Shown here: piece after piece, positions 7,694 through 18,500 of the stretch
Layout: each line of letters opens with the position of its first letter
Position numbering within the stretch: position 1 is the first letter of the stretch
Source of the DNA: Thermoplasmatota archaeon
GTDB lineage: Archaea > Thermoplasmatota > Thermoplasmata > UBA10834
Assembly (NCBI GenBank): GCA_018818785.1
Contig: JAHIRF010000006.1
Location: 186,001-250,000, forward strand
DNA: 64,000 nt
Reading direction: 5' to 3'
Translations under genes and position numbers: made by a program
Notes under the pieces: generated by a model
The model's input: the letters and a program-made list of their open reading frames with translations, nothing else
Told to the model about the DNA's origin: nothing
Database searches by the model: none

Positions 7694-10189
7694 TCACTCT
7701 TTGAACTTGGGGAGTTCGACCCGGAATACCGCGCCTTTCGTATGATCCCCCGCGACTCTGTCCTCTGCCCAGACACGACCGCCGTATTTCGATGTCAGAG
7801 TCTTGACCAGATATAGCCCCAGGCCGGACCCTTTCTTCGTAGGCGCGCGACTGAACCTCTGAAAGATCTCCTGCTTGAGATCGTCCGGGACGCCTCTTCC
7901 CCTGTCGGTCACGGATACCACTATTCGATCGACCCCTTCATCCTCGGAGGGCGTCATCGATACCTCTATCTCGACCGGGTCGTTAGAATCGTATTTGACA
8001 GCGTTCGTGAGTACGTTCACGAATAACTCACGTATCAGCTCATCCGCCTTGACATAGCACGGGCCAGCACTCATGTTCTTCTTGAAGACGATCTTCCGGT
8101 TCAGATAATATTGCTCCACGCTATGGATCGATTCAAGGAGCACCTTCCCGAGATCGATCTTTGCGAGTTTGCTATCGCTCCAAGTGATCCGAGACATTGT
8201 CCGAACATCGGCTGCCAGCTTGCTGATGTTCATCACTTGGTCCACGATCTTGTCGATATATACTTCCTGATCAGGCGAGGCCATGGTCGATTTCAGTATG
8301 TCCAAATAGCCCAATATGGCCTGATTGAAGTTCTTGATATCGTGCGACAACAGGTCAGTATAGAATTCTGCGTTCCTTCTGCTAACGATATGGCCCTGGA
8401 CCATGTGAGCGTTCTCCAGCGAAATACCCACCAGACTGGCGAATATCTCGATGATCTCGATGGTCTCCCTGTCTGGGATCCGGTCGTCTCTTGGTTTGAG
8501 GATCTCGAGATATGCCACAGTCTTGCCCTGGCTGTCGAATATCAGCGTGTCGAGGTAATCTAACTCGTGCCAATATTCCTTTGACTTCCTCGGAAGTCTG
8601 AGAAGATCCGGTTCAGGATAGTATATCATCTCCCAAGGTTCGAGACGGACGCTCTCGGCGGGAACATAGTAGGTCATCCGACCGACCTTCTTGCACCATA
8701 GTACCGATGAGTCAAGGCTCCGATGCAGATCCATTTCTGAGATCGTCTCTATCCGATCACTTGGGTAGCTCGTCTTCTTGATAGCCTCGGCTCGTTCCAC
8801 GTCAAACCCGTAGACGGCCCTCACGTCGAATTGCTGTCCATCCTCGCCCCTGAGCGCCAGCACCATCCTCTTTATGCCAACCAGGTGTGCGAGGGTCTTG
8901 AGGATATCCTCCAGCATCTCGTCGATGTCTCGGAGGTATAGGATGTTAGATGTGATATCGAATATCCTCGACATCTGTTCCGTCCTCAGACTACTCAGCC
9001 TCAGAGCGACCTCTTTTTCATGAGATAGTCTCGCGTTCTCGATGGCAACCTCTGCCAACGATGCGAACACCTCGATAATCTCGATCGTGTCGGAGTCGGG
9101 GATGCGCCCATCTTTCGGGGCAGCTGGATATATCACGCCGACCACTCGACCAGTAGAATCATAGAGAGCAAATGGCAATGAGTCACCATCGCGGAATTCT
9201 CCTTCCTCGCGAGGTTTCTTTGATCCCTCGAACTCGTGAGGATTGACGAAATATTCGAGGTTTCGTTTCGGCACATCCTCCATGGGTATGAAGAAGGTCG
9301 TCCTCCCGATCTTACGACTCTCGCGCAAGTCCTCGAGGATGACATCTGTTGGTATCGTCCTTGCCAAGGTCCGTTTCACAGTCTGCTCAGGATATCCATA
9401 GAGAGCCACCCACTTGAACGCGGCTATTCCCTCATCGTAGATCACGAGCGTTACTTTTTGGAAGTCGAACAGCGACGCGACCGAGGATAGGACCATCTCC
9501 GATACCTTCCGAAGGTCCCGTTCAGATACGACCGAGGATGCTATGTTCAGGATGTCCTCCAACATGTCGGTCCTTCGGACCATCCTGTCGGAATCCCGGA
9601 CGATGGATACTCGTTCTCGCCCGCGCTCCAGCTCCAATCCGAACATCTGGAGCAGGAGCTGTGCAGCGTCCACATCATCGCGGCAGGGTAACGGTTCGCC
9701 ATCCTCACCACAGGATACTAAATGCACAACCGGTTTCCCCGTTCTGCTCTCAACGATGATGCCCAGGAGATCTCCTTTGGACCAAACGGGACAGGGTGCG
9801 TCGTTCTCCCTGGAGGAACTCTCTTGGATATCCGCGGATCTTGAAAAATAGCCATTGGAACAGAACAGATTCGAATCGACAAAGAGGGACCGGTACCTCT
9901 CGGACAGGTCGCCATCGATGCCTGCGAACTCATCTCCCACCGCACATATCTTCCATTCGGTATGTGGTTCCGATGATTCATGGTCTTCGAACCATAACAC
10001 TGCACTCTTTAAACCGAGGAGCGATCTCAGAGAAATAATCATTCTCTCGACAAGGACTGTCGGGTCACTTTCCGATGTGATCGCGGCCAGGATCGATCGA
10101 AAATGAGGCATTATTCGACCATCACCCAATGCATCGCCCACTGATGTCCCCGTAGATGCTCTCCCGTTCTGTCTCACTTCACCATCCAC
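7694..10189 (-). CDS. Soluble multi-GAF sensor histidine kinase
   Basis: 831 residues with no membrane segment, so a cytosolic sensor. The N-terminal GAF-like region is followed by two clearly paralogous GAF units (about 210-400 and 405-600). Both end in nearly the same helix (RIPD.(D/E)TIEIIE.FASL). The kinase core has the H-box SHDIKNFNQ with His at about 616, the N-box NVLTNAVKY near 725, the G1 box DRGRGVPDDL near 763 and the G2 box GSGLGLYLVKTL near 787, so it looks catalytically complete. No receiver domain or response regulator is nearby, making it an orphan kinase. An internal ATG 27 residues downstream is an alternative start. Confidence 0.9.
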   Translation of the reverse strand: MDGEVRQNGRASTGTSVGDALGDGRIMPHFRSILAAITSESDPTVLVERMIISLRSLLGLKSAVLWFEDHESSEPHTEWKICAVGDEFAGIDGDLSERYRSLFVDSNLFCSNGYFSRSADIQESSSRENDAPCPVWSKGDLLGIIVESRTGKPVVHLVSCGEDGEPLPCRDDVDAAQLLLQMFGLELERGRERVSIVRDSDRMVRRTDMLEDILNIASSVVSERDLRKVSEMVLSSVASLFDFQKVTLVIYDEGIAAFKWVALYGYPEQTVKRTLARTIPTDVILEDLRESRKIGRTTFFIPMEDVPKRNLEYFVNPHEFEGSKKPREEGEFRDGDSLPFALYDSTGRVVGVIYPAAPKDGRIPDSDTIEIIEVFASLAEVAIENARLSHEKEVALRLSSLRTEQMSRIFDITSNILYLRDIDEMLEDILKTLAHLVGIKRMVLALRGEDGQQFDVRAVYGFDVERAEAIKKTSYPSDRIETISEMDLHRSLDSSVLWCKKVGRMTYYVPAESVRLEPWEMIYYPEPDLLRLPRKSKEYWHELDYLDTLIFDSQGKTVAYLEILKPRDDRIPDRETIEIIEIFASLVGISLENAHMVQGHIVSRRNAEFYTDLLSHDIKNFNQAILGYLDILKSTMASPDQEVYIDKIVDQVMNISKLAADVRTMSRITWSDSKLAKIDLGKVLLESIHSVEQYYLNRKIVFKKNMSAGPCYVKADELIRELFVNVLTNAVKYDSNDPVEIEVSMTPSEDEGVDRIVVSVTDRGRGVPDDLKQEIFQRFSRAPTKKGSGLGLYLVKTLTSKYGGRVWAEDRVAGDHTKGAVFRVELPKFKE

Positions 10190-10423
10190 TCTAGAACCAA
10201 CCCAAACACATGATCAAATCAATCGAGCCAACAATGACTCGGGATGTATGGCTGCAATCGCATTATCTGGTATTTGAATTCCGCTGTGCAATTGTACTGT
10301 TATTTGAGGTCGGGTCAGTGTGCCCTAGTCGACCATCGAGATGATTCGTCCGCGGACGCCCTTCGGCACAACCGTTAACTACTCGAAACGCGGGATTACA
10401 TCTGGTGGTCAACTGTGGGAGAC

Positions 10424-10903
10424 ATGAAAGAAGTGATTGCGGCTGCAATCGAGTTCGAGAGGTTCGGAGCGGAGTACTACATGAGGTTCCATGACCTCGT
10501 GAACGGCAAGGAGGCGAAGAGCCTGATGAAGAGTCTCGCATCCGATGAGAGCGAACATGCGGCTATCCTGAGCAGGGAACTCCAGGTGCTCGGCGGCTCT
10601 CACAAGAAGAGTTCAAAAGAAGAGGTGGAGAAGGGTCTTGCCGAGATATTCCCCAATGATACGAGGGAGGGTGATCTGGGGATCAAGGACGCAGTCTCTG
10701 CTATAAAGCTGGGTATGAAGACGGAGGAGCGCTCCATAGAATTCTATTCCAGGAATGCCTCGATTGCTGCAGTCGGGCTCAAGGGCATATTCCTTAAGCT
10801 CGAAAGCATGGAGAGAGAGCATCTGAGGATCCTTCAAGAGAATCTCGAACAGCTCGAGAACAGCGGCGCCTGGTACGGCTATGTGCCTATACTCGAAGGG
10901 TGA
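10424..10903 (+). CDS. Rubrerythrin-like ferritin-fold diiron protein
   Basis: 159 residues forming a predicted four-helix bundle. The first helix has the FERFGAEYY segment, then DESEHAAIL gives the first ExxH iron ligand pair. Later helices give EERSIEFY and the second ExxH, EREHLRIL. This is the ligand pattern of the rubrerythrin/ferritin-like superfamily; there is no C-terminal rubredoxin domain. In anaerobes such proteins usually reduce peroxide or handle iron. ATG 10424 is chosen over an in-frame GTG at 10415 because it fits the family N-terminus and follows GGGAGAC. It stands alone, 78 bases before the DUF1015 gene. Confidence 0.82.
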   Translation: MKEVIAAAIEFERFGAEYYMRFHDLVNGKEAKSLMKSLASDESEHAAILSRELQVLGGSHKKSSKEEVEKGLAEIFPNDTREGDLGIKDAVSAIKLGMKTEERSIEFYSRNASIAAVGLKGIFLKLESMEREHLRILQENLEQLENSGAWYGYVPILEG

Positions 10904-10981
10904 AGGCGAAAACGCCGGCCCTTCGATGCCAACATTTTTGAGCCACCGGCATAATCACGACACTCTGAGAAGGGAGAGCAG

Positions 10982-12235
10982 TTGGCCAAAGTAAAACCGT
11001 TCGGAGCGTATCACTACAACATATCCAGGTTCGGAAAAGATGTGACGAGGTTCGTGGCACCGCCTTACGATGTGATAGATGGTGTCCTCGAGAAGTCACT
11101 GAAGGACGATCGACTCAATATAACCCATATCACACTGGGCAATGAGGATGACTCGTACGAGGTCGCCGCGAGGCGGATGTGCAGATGGCTGCACGATGAG
11201 GTCCTCGTTCACGAAAAAGTAGATTCGTTCTATGTCTATGAGCAGACTTTTCAATCTCCGGATAAGACTCCGAGGGTAAGATCCGGCATCATAGGCCTTG
11301 TGAAACTGGAGGATTTCTCCACCGGGATGGTCCTGCCACATGAACGAACGATCCCTAAACACAAGGCGGACAGGATGGAACTGCTGTCAGCGGTCAAAGG
11401 GAACACCGAGCAGATCTTCATGCTCTACGACGATCCGAGCGGGAAGATAGAGGAGATGCTGCAGTCCGTGAGGAAGAGAGAGGAGCTGCTAAGGTTCCTC
11501 GATAGCGAAGGAGTACACCACAGGATAATACGCATAGCTGAGAGGGATCTCATCGAGAAGATCTCATCCGCGATGGCTCCCCTGAAGTTGCTCATCGCAG
11601 ACGGCCACCACAGATACGAGACTTCCCTGGAATACAGGGACCGGATGCGTGCAAAGAACGGCCACACCGACGAGGAGAAGCCTTACGATTTTGTGATGGC
11701 GACAATGGTCAGCTTCCGGAACCCGGGGCTCGTGATATACTCTACACATCGGATCGTTTCAGGAGTTGACAAGGGCACACTCGACTCATTACAGAAATCC
11801 CTCCGCGAGGATTTCGATATGATTACAGTAGATAGCCCAGAAAGCCTGGCGGACCAGATTAGCCAAGGCCCTGACGGCTCGATAGGTGTATGGATACCGA
11901 GTATGTCCCTGACGCAGATCGCCAAGCCCAAGGGAGACCTCCCAAAGGACCAAATGGAGAGATTATCCGTGCAGATATTACAGGAGAATGTCCTGAAGAA
12001 GAGACTCGGCTTCACGCAGGAGATGCTCGACAAGAAGGTCAACATCGATTACATCAAGGGTACAGACACGGTCATGAAGATCATGTCGGAAGGGGAGCAT
12101 GAGATTTGCTTCTTCGTCAAACCGCCTTCGGCGGATCAAGTGCTCGCGGTCGCTGAAACGGGCCGAAAGATGCCCCAGAAATCGACCTATTTCTTCCCGA
12201 AGATATGGTCCGGCACTCTGATATATCTGCAATAG
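10982..12235 (+). CDS. DUF1015 family protein (COG4198)
   Basis: 417 residues. It matches the DUF1015 pattern: an N-terminal PFGAYHYN segment, the APPYDVID motif near residue 25, HERTIPKHKADRM in the middle, and the LIADGHHRYETSLEYRD motif near 204-220. The family is widespread and its general function is not established; I do not assign a substrate. A TTG start at 10982 follows GGGAGAG at a good distance and gives the expected N-terminus. Downstream, the amidohydrolase begins 60 bases later on the same strand. Confidence 0.82.
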   Translation: MAKVKPFGAYHYNISRFGKDVTRFVAPPYDVIDGVLEKSLKDDRLNITHITLGNEDDSYEVAARRMCRWLHDEVLVHEKVDSFYVYEQTFQSPDKTPRVRSGIIGLVKLEDFSTGMVLPHERTIPKHKADRMELLSAVKGNTEQIFMLYDDPSGKIEEMLQSVRKREELLRFLDSEGVHHRIIRIAERDLIEKISSAMAPLKLLIADGHHRYETSLEYRDRMRAKNGHTDEEKPYDFVMATMVSFRNPGLVIYSTHRIVSGVDKGTLDSLQKSLREDFDMITVDSPESLADQISQGPDGSIGVWIPSMSLTQIAKPKGDLPKDQMERLSVQILQENVLKKRLGFTQEMLDKKVNIDYIKGTDTVMKIMSEGEHEICFFVKPPSADQVLAVAETGRKMPQKSTYFFPKIWSGTLIYLQ

Positions 12236-12295
12236 CCAGACATACCCCCGTCGAAACAGTAAATAGAGACATCACCATACCGAGGCGGGACGCTC

Positions 12296-13942
12296 ATGAA
12301 GTACGATGTCGGCATTCTCAACGGGCAAATAGTGGATGGAGCCGGGAACCCCTGGTACAAGGGAGATATCGGCATATCCGGAAAGACCATCAAGAAGATC
12401 GGCAAGATCGACCGCAAGGACTGCGAGCGCACGATAAACGCGAAGCAGATGTACGTGTGCCCGGGATTCATGGACATCCACACTCACTCCGACCTCACAG
12501 CGCTGGTTTTCCCAGGCTGCGACAGCACTCTGAGGCAAGGCGTCACCACACATCTGATAGGCAACTGCGGGCTGTCCGTAGCGCCCTTGAGGGAACCAAA
12601 TGTCGACCTCATGATGACGTACTGGGGAGAATGGGCAGGAACCGGAAAGAAACCGAAATGGAGAACCTTCAAGCAGTACCTGAAGGAGTTCGACAGGAAA
12701 GGCATCGGACACAACATAGCCGCACTTGTAGGCCATGGTGCGATCAGGACCGCGGCGATGGGAGCGGACATGGGCGACCCTACACCGAAGGAACTGAGAC
12801 TCATGAAGGAGCTCGTGGACGAGGCGATGAGCGCTGGAGCCTTCGGGATGTCGACTGGGCTCGTCTATCCTCCAAGCTGCTTCGGCAAGACTCCCGAGAT
12901 AATCGAACTATGCAAGGTGGTCGCTAAGTACGGAGGCATGTACACATCCCATATACGAGGGGAGAGAGAGACCATAGCCGAGGCAATCAAAGAAGCCATC
13001 CTCATAGGCGAGAAGAGCGGAACGAGGGTCGAGATATCCCACAACTGTCCGAAATACGGCGCATGGGGAAGGACTGGCGAGACGCTAGGACTCGTGGAAG
13101 AGGCCATGGAGAGAGGACTCGACGTCACGATCGACAACGACATGCACACCGACCTGGCGCCTAGACTGAGTGGTGCGCTCCCGCAATACCTACACGAAAT
13201 GGACAAGCCCGACCTTCTCGCTCATGTAGATGAGAAGGATAACAGAAAGAGGATCAAGAAGGAGATCATCGAAGACAAACTCCCGGCGTTCGGACCGTGC
13301 GGCCTCATGAAACACGGGAAGTTCGACAGGATATTCATCATGCACTGTCCCGGCCAGGAACCGCTGGTTGGCAAGACCATCGAGCAGGTGGCGAAGATGA
13401 GGGGGGATGACCCGTTCGACACTTATTTCGACATCATGATCGAGAGCAAGGACGAGGCGATCGCGATCTTCGATTACATCAGCGAGGATGATGTTAGGAC
13501 GCTCATGTCCCACCCGCTGATGATGATATCATCAGATTGCGCGACATGGTCCGTGAAGGGGCCGCTGACGGACCCTCCACCGTACATGCCCTGTGCGTTC
13601 GGCGAGTATCCAGGCATACTGGAGAGGTTCGTCAGGGACGACAGGGTCCTGACCATGCAGGATGCGATTCGGAAGATGACGAGCTTTCCGGCACAGAAGA
13701 TGGGACTTCTTGATAGAGGGCTTCTGAGACCTGGCATGCGAGCCGATATCGCCATCATAGACCTGCCGAACGTGAAGGACAAGGCGACCAACCGATGGCC
13801 ACATAAGCATCCGTTCGAGAACTACCCGCATCAGTATCCAGATGGCATACCATACGTCCTCGTGAACGGAAAGATCGCGGTGGACAACGGTCGTCAGATG
13901 AAGGTCAAGGCCGGAGAGGTACTCAGACACCGATGGCCTTGA
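12296..13942 (+). CDS. N-acyl-D-amino-acid deacylase-type amidohydrolase
   Basis: 548 residues of the metal-dependent amidohydrolase superfamily (D-aminoacylase group, COG3653). Visible motifs are GFMDIHTHSD (metal-binding His62 and His64, Asp66), the GNCG loop at ~89-92 whose Cys is a metal ligand in D-aminoacylases, STGLVYPP, TSHIRGE, EISHNCPKYG, and a late SSDCATW carrying the conserved catalytic-type Asp. The C-terminal part (GLLDRGLLRPGMRADIAIID) closes the small beta-sandwich. It probably hydrolyses an N-acyl amino acid or related amide; D-specificity is inferred from family only. It converges, with 3 bases between stops, on an N-terminal-nucleophile hydrolase that also acts on amides. 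Confidence 0.85.
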   Translation: MKYDVGILNGQIVDGAGNPWYKGDIGISGKTIKKIGKIDRKDCERTINAKQMYVCPGFMDIHTHSDLTALVFPGCDSTLRQGVTTHLIGNCGLSVAPLREPNVDLMMTYWGEWAGTGKKPKWRTFKQYLKEFDRKGIGHNIAALVGHGAIRTAAMGADMGDPTPKELRLMKELVDEAMSAGAFGMSTGLVYPPSCFGKTPEIIELCKVVAKYGGMYTSHIRGERETIAEAIKEAILIGEKSGTRVEISHNCPKYGAWGRTGETLGLVEEAMERGLDVTIDNDMHTDLAPRLSGALPQYLHEMDKPDLLAHVDEKDNRKRIKKEIIEDKLPAFGPCGLMKHGKFDRIFIMHCPGQEPLVGKTIEQVAKMRGDDPFDTYFDIMIESKDEAIAIFDYISEDDVRTLMSHPLMMISSDCATWSVKGPLTDPPPYMPCAFGEYPGILERFVRDDRVLTMQDAIRKMTSFPAQKMGLLDRGLLRPGMRADIAIIDLPNVKDKATNRWPHKHPFENYPHQYPDGIPYVLVNGKIAVDNGRQMKVKAGEVLRHRWP

Positions 13943-13945
13943 GGA

Positions 13946-15010
13946 TCAGAGTTCGTATCTCCTGTACTCGCCAGTGCATGGGTTCCCAGAGCATATCCAT
14001 GCCACATTGTGCGTCAGATCCAGGACCGTCGAGAAGACGGTCGAAGTCTGCTCGGCCTCGCATAGCGATGGATCGGCATGACGACAGATCGATTCGGGGT
14101 ATCCTACATGGTCGGAGAAGATCTCCTTGAAAGTCGATACCTCCACCTGCCCGAGGTGCTTCTTGAAGAGCTTCTTCGCGCGATTGTAGCGTATGATGGA
14201 TGAGATGCGCGTGTGCATGTCGCTCTCGTACTTCCACATGCGCGGAGACAGATAGTGGTTCGCATGGACCAGGTATCCATCCTCCGCGTAGATGGCGTCG
14301 AAGGTGGTAGCGGATCCTTCCATGCTGTATATCTCACCGTTGTGGTCGCAGACGATATTGTTGAAGCTCGAGCTCCGTCCTACGGGCACGGCGAACCTAA
14401 GGGCATCGTAAAGGCCTCTCGCGCTGAGGACCTTGCGGACCGCGAACATCTTCGGGATGCCCGACCTAGAATCGTTCTGAACCAATGCGTTCCCAGTCAG
14501 ACTTATCCCTGCTGCATTCAGACCAATCGTTAGGAGTATGCCTCCGTAGCTCACGCCGATGAACCCAGGTTCGCCTGATGGCTTCACACGGACTATCGCG
14601 AGGTCCTCGAAATTATATGGTTCGACATCCTCGTTGTGTGCGGCGAACACCAAATCGTTCTTGGTCCATTGGGCGTTGACCGCGATGTCTGTGCAGCCTT
14701 TTCCGATTCCGGTAAGGTCGCAGACGTCCGCGTAGAATTCATCGAATGATAGGCCCGCACCATCGGCATAACCCTCCAACTCCTCGACGTACTCGGGGAA
14801 GAACTCTCTGCTGAGCGGAAGGGTCTTCTTGGCGGCAGAGACGGCCTTGGCCATTGTCATCCCGGGCCTTCGGCCCACATCAGCCTTGAACCTCTTATGG
14901 ATCCTCATGGCCTGATCCCTGCATTGCTTGCCGAGGGATACTCCGACCTGATAGTGACTGCCCGATGCTGCGACTTCCCTGATACCTTTGGTCTCGCGAT
15001 TCCTTACCAT
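13946..15010 (-). CDS. Peptidase C45 / acyl-CoA:6-aminopenicillanate acyltransferase-like Ntn hydrolase
   Basis: 354 residues. The family has a Cys that becomes the N-terminal nucleophile after self-cleavage. Here GIGKGCTDIAVNAQ, followed by NDLVFAAHNEDVEPYNFEDL, matches the cleavage region (G-C-T) and the HNEDW-like segment. The upstream helical part (GVSLGKQCRDQA, LEGYADGAGLSFDEF) is the expected pro-chain. Family members cleave or form amides of acyl amino compounds. ATG 15010 has GGGGGA six bases upstream, so it is preferred over the TTG at 15016. It lies tail-to-tail with the D-aminoacylase-type gene, which may indicate related substrates. Confidence 0.82.
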   Translation of the reverse strand: MVRNRETKGIREVAASGSHYQVGVSLGKQCRDQAMRIHKRFKADVGRRPGMTMAKAVSAAKKTLPLSREFFPEYVEELEGYADGAGLSFDEFYADVCDLTGIGKGCTDIAVNAQWTKNDLVFAAHNEDVEPYNFEDLAIVRVKPSGEPGFIGVSYGGILLTIGLNAAGISLTGNALVQNDSRSGIPKMFAVRKVLSARGLYDALRFAVPVGRSSSFNNIVCDHNGEIYSMEGSATTFDAIYAEDGYLVHANHYLSPRMWKYESDMHTRISSIIRYNRAKKLFKKHLGQVEVSTFKEIFSDHVGYPESICRHADPSLCEAEQTSTVFSTVLDLTHNVAWICSGNPCTGEYRRYEL

Positions 15011-15118
15011 CCTCAATCCCCCGGCTCACGTTGTTGCAGATGTCCAGAATGACATCGCATATCAAAAGACTTCTCAATGAGGAGAACCACTCGATACAAT
15101 GATGCACATTCTGAATCG

Positions 15119-15131
15119 CAAAGGTTTATTG
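15119..15131 (+). promoter_or_regulatory. BRE/TATA promoter of small zinc-ribbon gene
   Basis: CAAAGGTTTATTG contains an AAAGG BRE-like block next to TTTATT. The ATG at 15156 lies about 27 bases downstream of its centre, which fits a leaderless or nearly leaderless transcript. Confidence 0.6.
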
Positions 15132-15155
15132 TCACGCTTGCTCGTGCTCTCATTG

Positions 15156-15332
15156 ATGCCCAAGATAGAACTCGAGTACCGGTGCAAGAAGTGCGGCAAT
15201 GCATACCCTGCAACGATCAATTATTCTGGCAACGTCAAGGACATAGACTCGGACGATAACCAATCCCGATGCCCGTTCTGCGGCGAATGGAATTGCGCCA
15301 GTCCGGAAGACGTCCGAAAAGCGATTTCCTGA
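15156..15332 (+). CDS. Small zinc-ribbon protein
   Basis: 58 residues with two CxxC knuckles: YRCKKCGNAYPA near the N-terminus and SRCPFCGEWNC about 20 residues later. This is a single zinc ribbon, too short for further domains. No function can be assigned. The start at 15156 is preferred because a promoter box sits about 27 bases upstream and the upstream in-frame codons would encode an unlikely hydrophobic extension from 15099. Confidence 0.7.
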   Translation: MPKIELEYRCKKCGNAYPATINYSGNVKDIDSDDNQSRCPFCGEWNCASPEDVRKAIS

Positions 15333-15387
15333 CATGACGGAGCTCATGCACGACCAAGTGCGTCAAGGCCCAGAAAACATGTGAGAT

Positions 15388-15418
15388 TTTGCGGTGTGAG
15401 CGCTTGTTCACCGCGCAA
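15388..15418. repeat. Imperfect inverted repeat upstream of transporter operon
   Basis: TTTGCGGTG (15388-15396) is complementary to CACCGCgCAAA (15409-15418, one extra base). The spacer of 12 bases is GC-rich. It lies between the zinc-ribbon gene and the transporter promoter; it could be a terminator for the former or an operator for the latter. Confidence 0.45.
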
Positions 15419-15460
15419 ATGCCTCTTCGATATCTGACATAAATGCCATGAGCCTGTTTA

Positions 15461-15521
15461 CTTAATATACCCAGCGCTTCGAAATAATGTCGGGGAAAGT
15501 TCATATATTTTGGAAGGCCTT
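15461..15521 (+). promoter_or_regulatory. Two TATA-like boxes ahead of the peptide transporter operon
   Basis: CTTAATATAC (15461-15470) and TTCATATATTTT (15510-15521) are both good TATA candidates. The first would give transcription near 15490-15495, the second near 15545. Either leaves the preferred ATG 15577 with a short leader that contains GGAGG and GAGAGG. Confidence 0.55.
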
Positions 15522-15576
15522 AGCAGTGATTAGTTTTCCCCCTATGGAGTGGGACAAAACGGAGGATGAGAGAGGC

Positions 15577-18500
15577 ATGATAAATAGAGCAATACTAGCG
15601 GGCTTTGCAGTGCTGCTAACCGTAATGTCTGCTTTTGCGTTTTTACCGGCAAAAGCGGTTTCGGCAGCAGCAAATGAAGACGTGTTGTATATTGCTATGC
15701 AGCAGGATATTCCTGACTTCAACAATTACAACCTCGGTACCAACAGCGTGTGGAAGGCTCACGTGATAAACAACTGTTTTGAAGGCCTTTCGGCCACTGA
15801 CTTCGACTTGAATACGATCAAGTTGTTAGCAGAGGATTGGACTTTTGACGAGGTCGCCCTTACCGTGGATGTCACTATCCGACAGGGAGTGAAGTTCCAC
15901 GACGGCACTACGATGACCTCAGCGGACGTCTACTTCTCGTATCTGATGGCGAGAGATGGAACGACCTACGCTGACAGGATCATCCAGGCATTCGACCAGA
16001 ACGACGACGATGTGGTGAACGAGACCGAGATGAAGGAGGGTCTGATCGTAGACGAGGACGATGAATATCATGTGACATTCGTGATGGCCAAGCAGTACGG
16101 CCAGTTCTTCACGAGCACATTATCAGTACCCATAGTTCCGAAGCACATATGGGAAGACCATGTAGACGCTGACTCTAAGGTGGATATCACATGGGGAAAC
16201 GACGTTGCTGCGACCATCGGAACTGGACCATGGAAGTATGATAGCGGAGTCTCCAACTCGTACAGAGTTGTCAAGACCTTCGACGACTACTGGGGGAAGG
16301 ACTTCGTGACCCCGGCGGGCATGCCGACCTTCCCGAGAGTCCTTGATACGTTGTACTTCAAGATTTACAGCAACTTGGACACCGCGATTCTAGCACTCCA
16401 AGGAGGCGATGTCGACTACATCGCATGGACCGTGACCTCAGGTCGTGTTCCAGCTCTCCAGAGCGACCCGAACATCGGTCTCGAGTACATGTCTGATTCA
16501 GGGTACTTCTACCTGGCGTTCAACATGAAGAAAGAGCCGATGAACAACCTGACCTTCAGGAAGGCTGTTTCCCATATGATCGACAAGAACCAGATCGTCG
16601 ATATTTACATGGGTGGATTCGGTCAGGCTGGTTCTGCAGCCGTCTCGCCGTTCTTCGGTGAATGGTACAACCCAGCGGTCGAGAAGTATCCCTTTGACAT
16701 AGCACTTGCCGAGGAGATGCTCGACGATGCCGGATATATCGATGTCAACGGCGATGGCTGGAGGGAGCTGCCTGGTGGCGACCTGATGGACAAGATAACC
16801 TTGCTCTGCCCACCTGCGGACTACGACCCCGTCAGGATAAGAGCGGGACAGATGATAGCGACCAACATGAGATTGGCAGGTATCAACGTCGAGGCGAAGG
16901 CAATCGATTTCAACACACTCGTTGCCAAGCTGACCGCGTTCGACTACCAGATGCTTGAACTTGGTTGGACCTTCACGGGCTACACGGAATGTGTCAGCGT
17001 CCTGTTCGACATATACAGCCCGACTGCGGGATCGAACTCGTGGGGATTCTGGTCAGACGCCAACCCGAACCCATGGTATTCTTCGCTCGGCGGTGTGAGC
17101 ACGCTCGCTGACGAAACGACCCAGGCCATGGCGGATGATTTCGTCGACCTTGAGGACCAAGCGAGAGAGACTTTCGATATAGCGGATCAGATTGACTATG
17201 TCAAGCAGGGGCAGGCGATCGTAGCCGATGCGGTCGTGTGTAACGTCCTGTACTACAGGGTGAACGTCGAGGCGCACAACAAGATATACACCAACTGGAC
17301 GGTGTTCGACGGCACGCTCATCAACCCCTTCTGCTTCGCGGTGCTCGAGTATTCGGGCACAGGCGGAACGACTGGCGGAGGAGCTGTCACAACAGGCCTT
17401 GACGCAGGACTCACGATGGCAGAGAAGGTGGCCTGTGATGATAGCGTCAATGCCTACGTGCTCGCAATAGATGACATGGGAGAGCCGATCGCGGGTGCGA
17501 CTGTTGCGGTAGAAGCGACCAACGGAGTGGCGACAGTATCACCAGCATCGGGAACCACTTCTGCCAGCGGGGTGTTCGAGTTCACCGTGACTGGAACGGC
17601 TTCCGGTATTGCCACGGTATGGGCGAATGTGACAAGTGAGGCCTTGACAGCTAGCGATTTCTCGAGCTTGCTGGTCACATCACTTGGCGGCATCGGAGCT
17701 TCGATGATGCCAGCCAAGACCGTCCTCGAGACAGGAGAAAGCATGGATGTTGATGTCCTAGTGACCGATGTGAACGGAGACCCAGTGGAGGGCGCCACCG
17801 TCACTATCGATCCGTACCTGCTCGGTTATGGTTCGATCGATCCCACCACGGATGTTACGGGTGCTGATGGAATGGTCACCCTTGTGTATACTGCACCGGA
17901 GGATGTCATTCAGAACCAGCATCAGATCGTGACCCTTGCAGCTTCGGTGAGCCATGAGAAATATACGCTGACCAATCTGGCCACGAGCACCATATTGGTA
18001 TACAACCCAGCAGCACCGATATGGCACATGACCACGATCGATTCGGTGTCCACAACGGCTCTGAGCCAAGCATCACCGACCGCGACCATAACGGTCATGG
18101 CGATGGATGTGGACGGAGATCCGATCGAGGGCGAGATTCTAGGCATTACCTACACTAACGACTCGCTCGTAGACACCCCGGAAACCGATTTGGTAACGGA
18201 TGCATCAGGCATGGCGACTTTCGATGTGACCTTCGATGATATCGGAACCGATGCGGCTCTGATGGTCACGATAGGCAACCGTTCGTTGGCCAATTCGATC
18301 ATGGACTCCGTGACACTGACATATTCCGATACGGGTGCGTTAACGGATATGTATGGTGGATATGTGGAATACGCGACACCAAAGTTCGTCGATGTGTGGG
18401 GCACAATCGATGTGACCATCAATGTCTTCGACAGCCAGGGCAACCCTGCAGATGGGGTCACGGGTAGCGTCGTGGTCGCCGCGACCGCCAATGGTCAGTT

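Noticed and set aside
8111-8563. 150-residue plus-strand frame
   Set aside because: Antisense to the kinase H-box and GAF region of the histidine kinase.
12205-12927. 240-residue plus-strand frame
   Set aside because: Overlaps the start of the amidohydrolase in another frame; the amidohydrolase has clear metal-site motifs, this one has a low-complexity Arg/His-rich composition.
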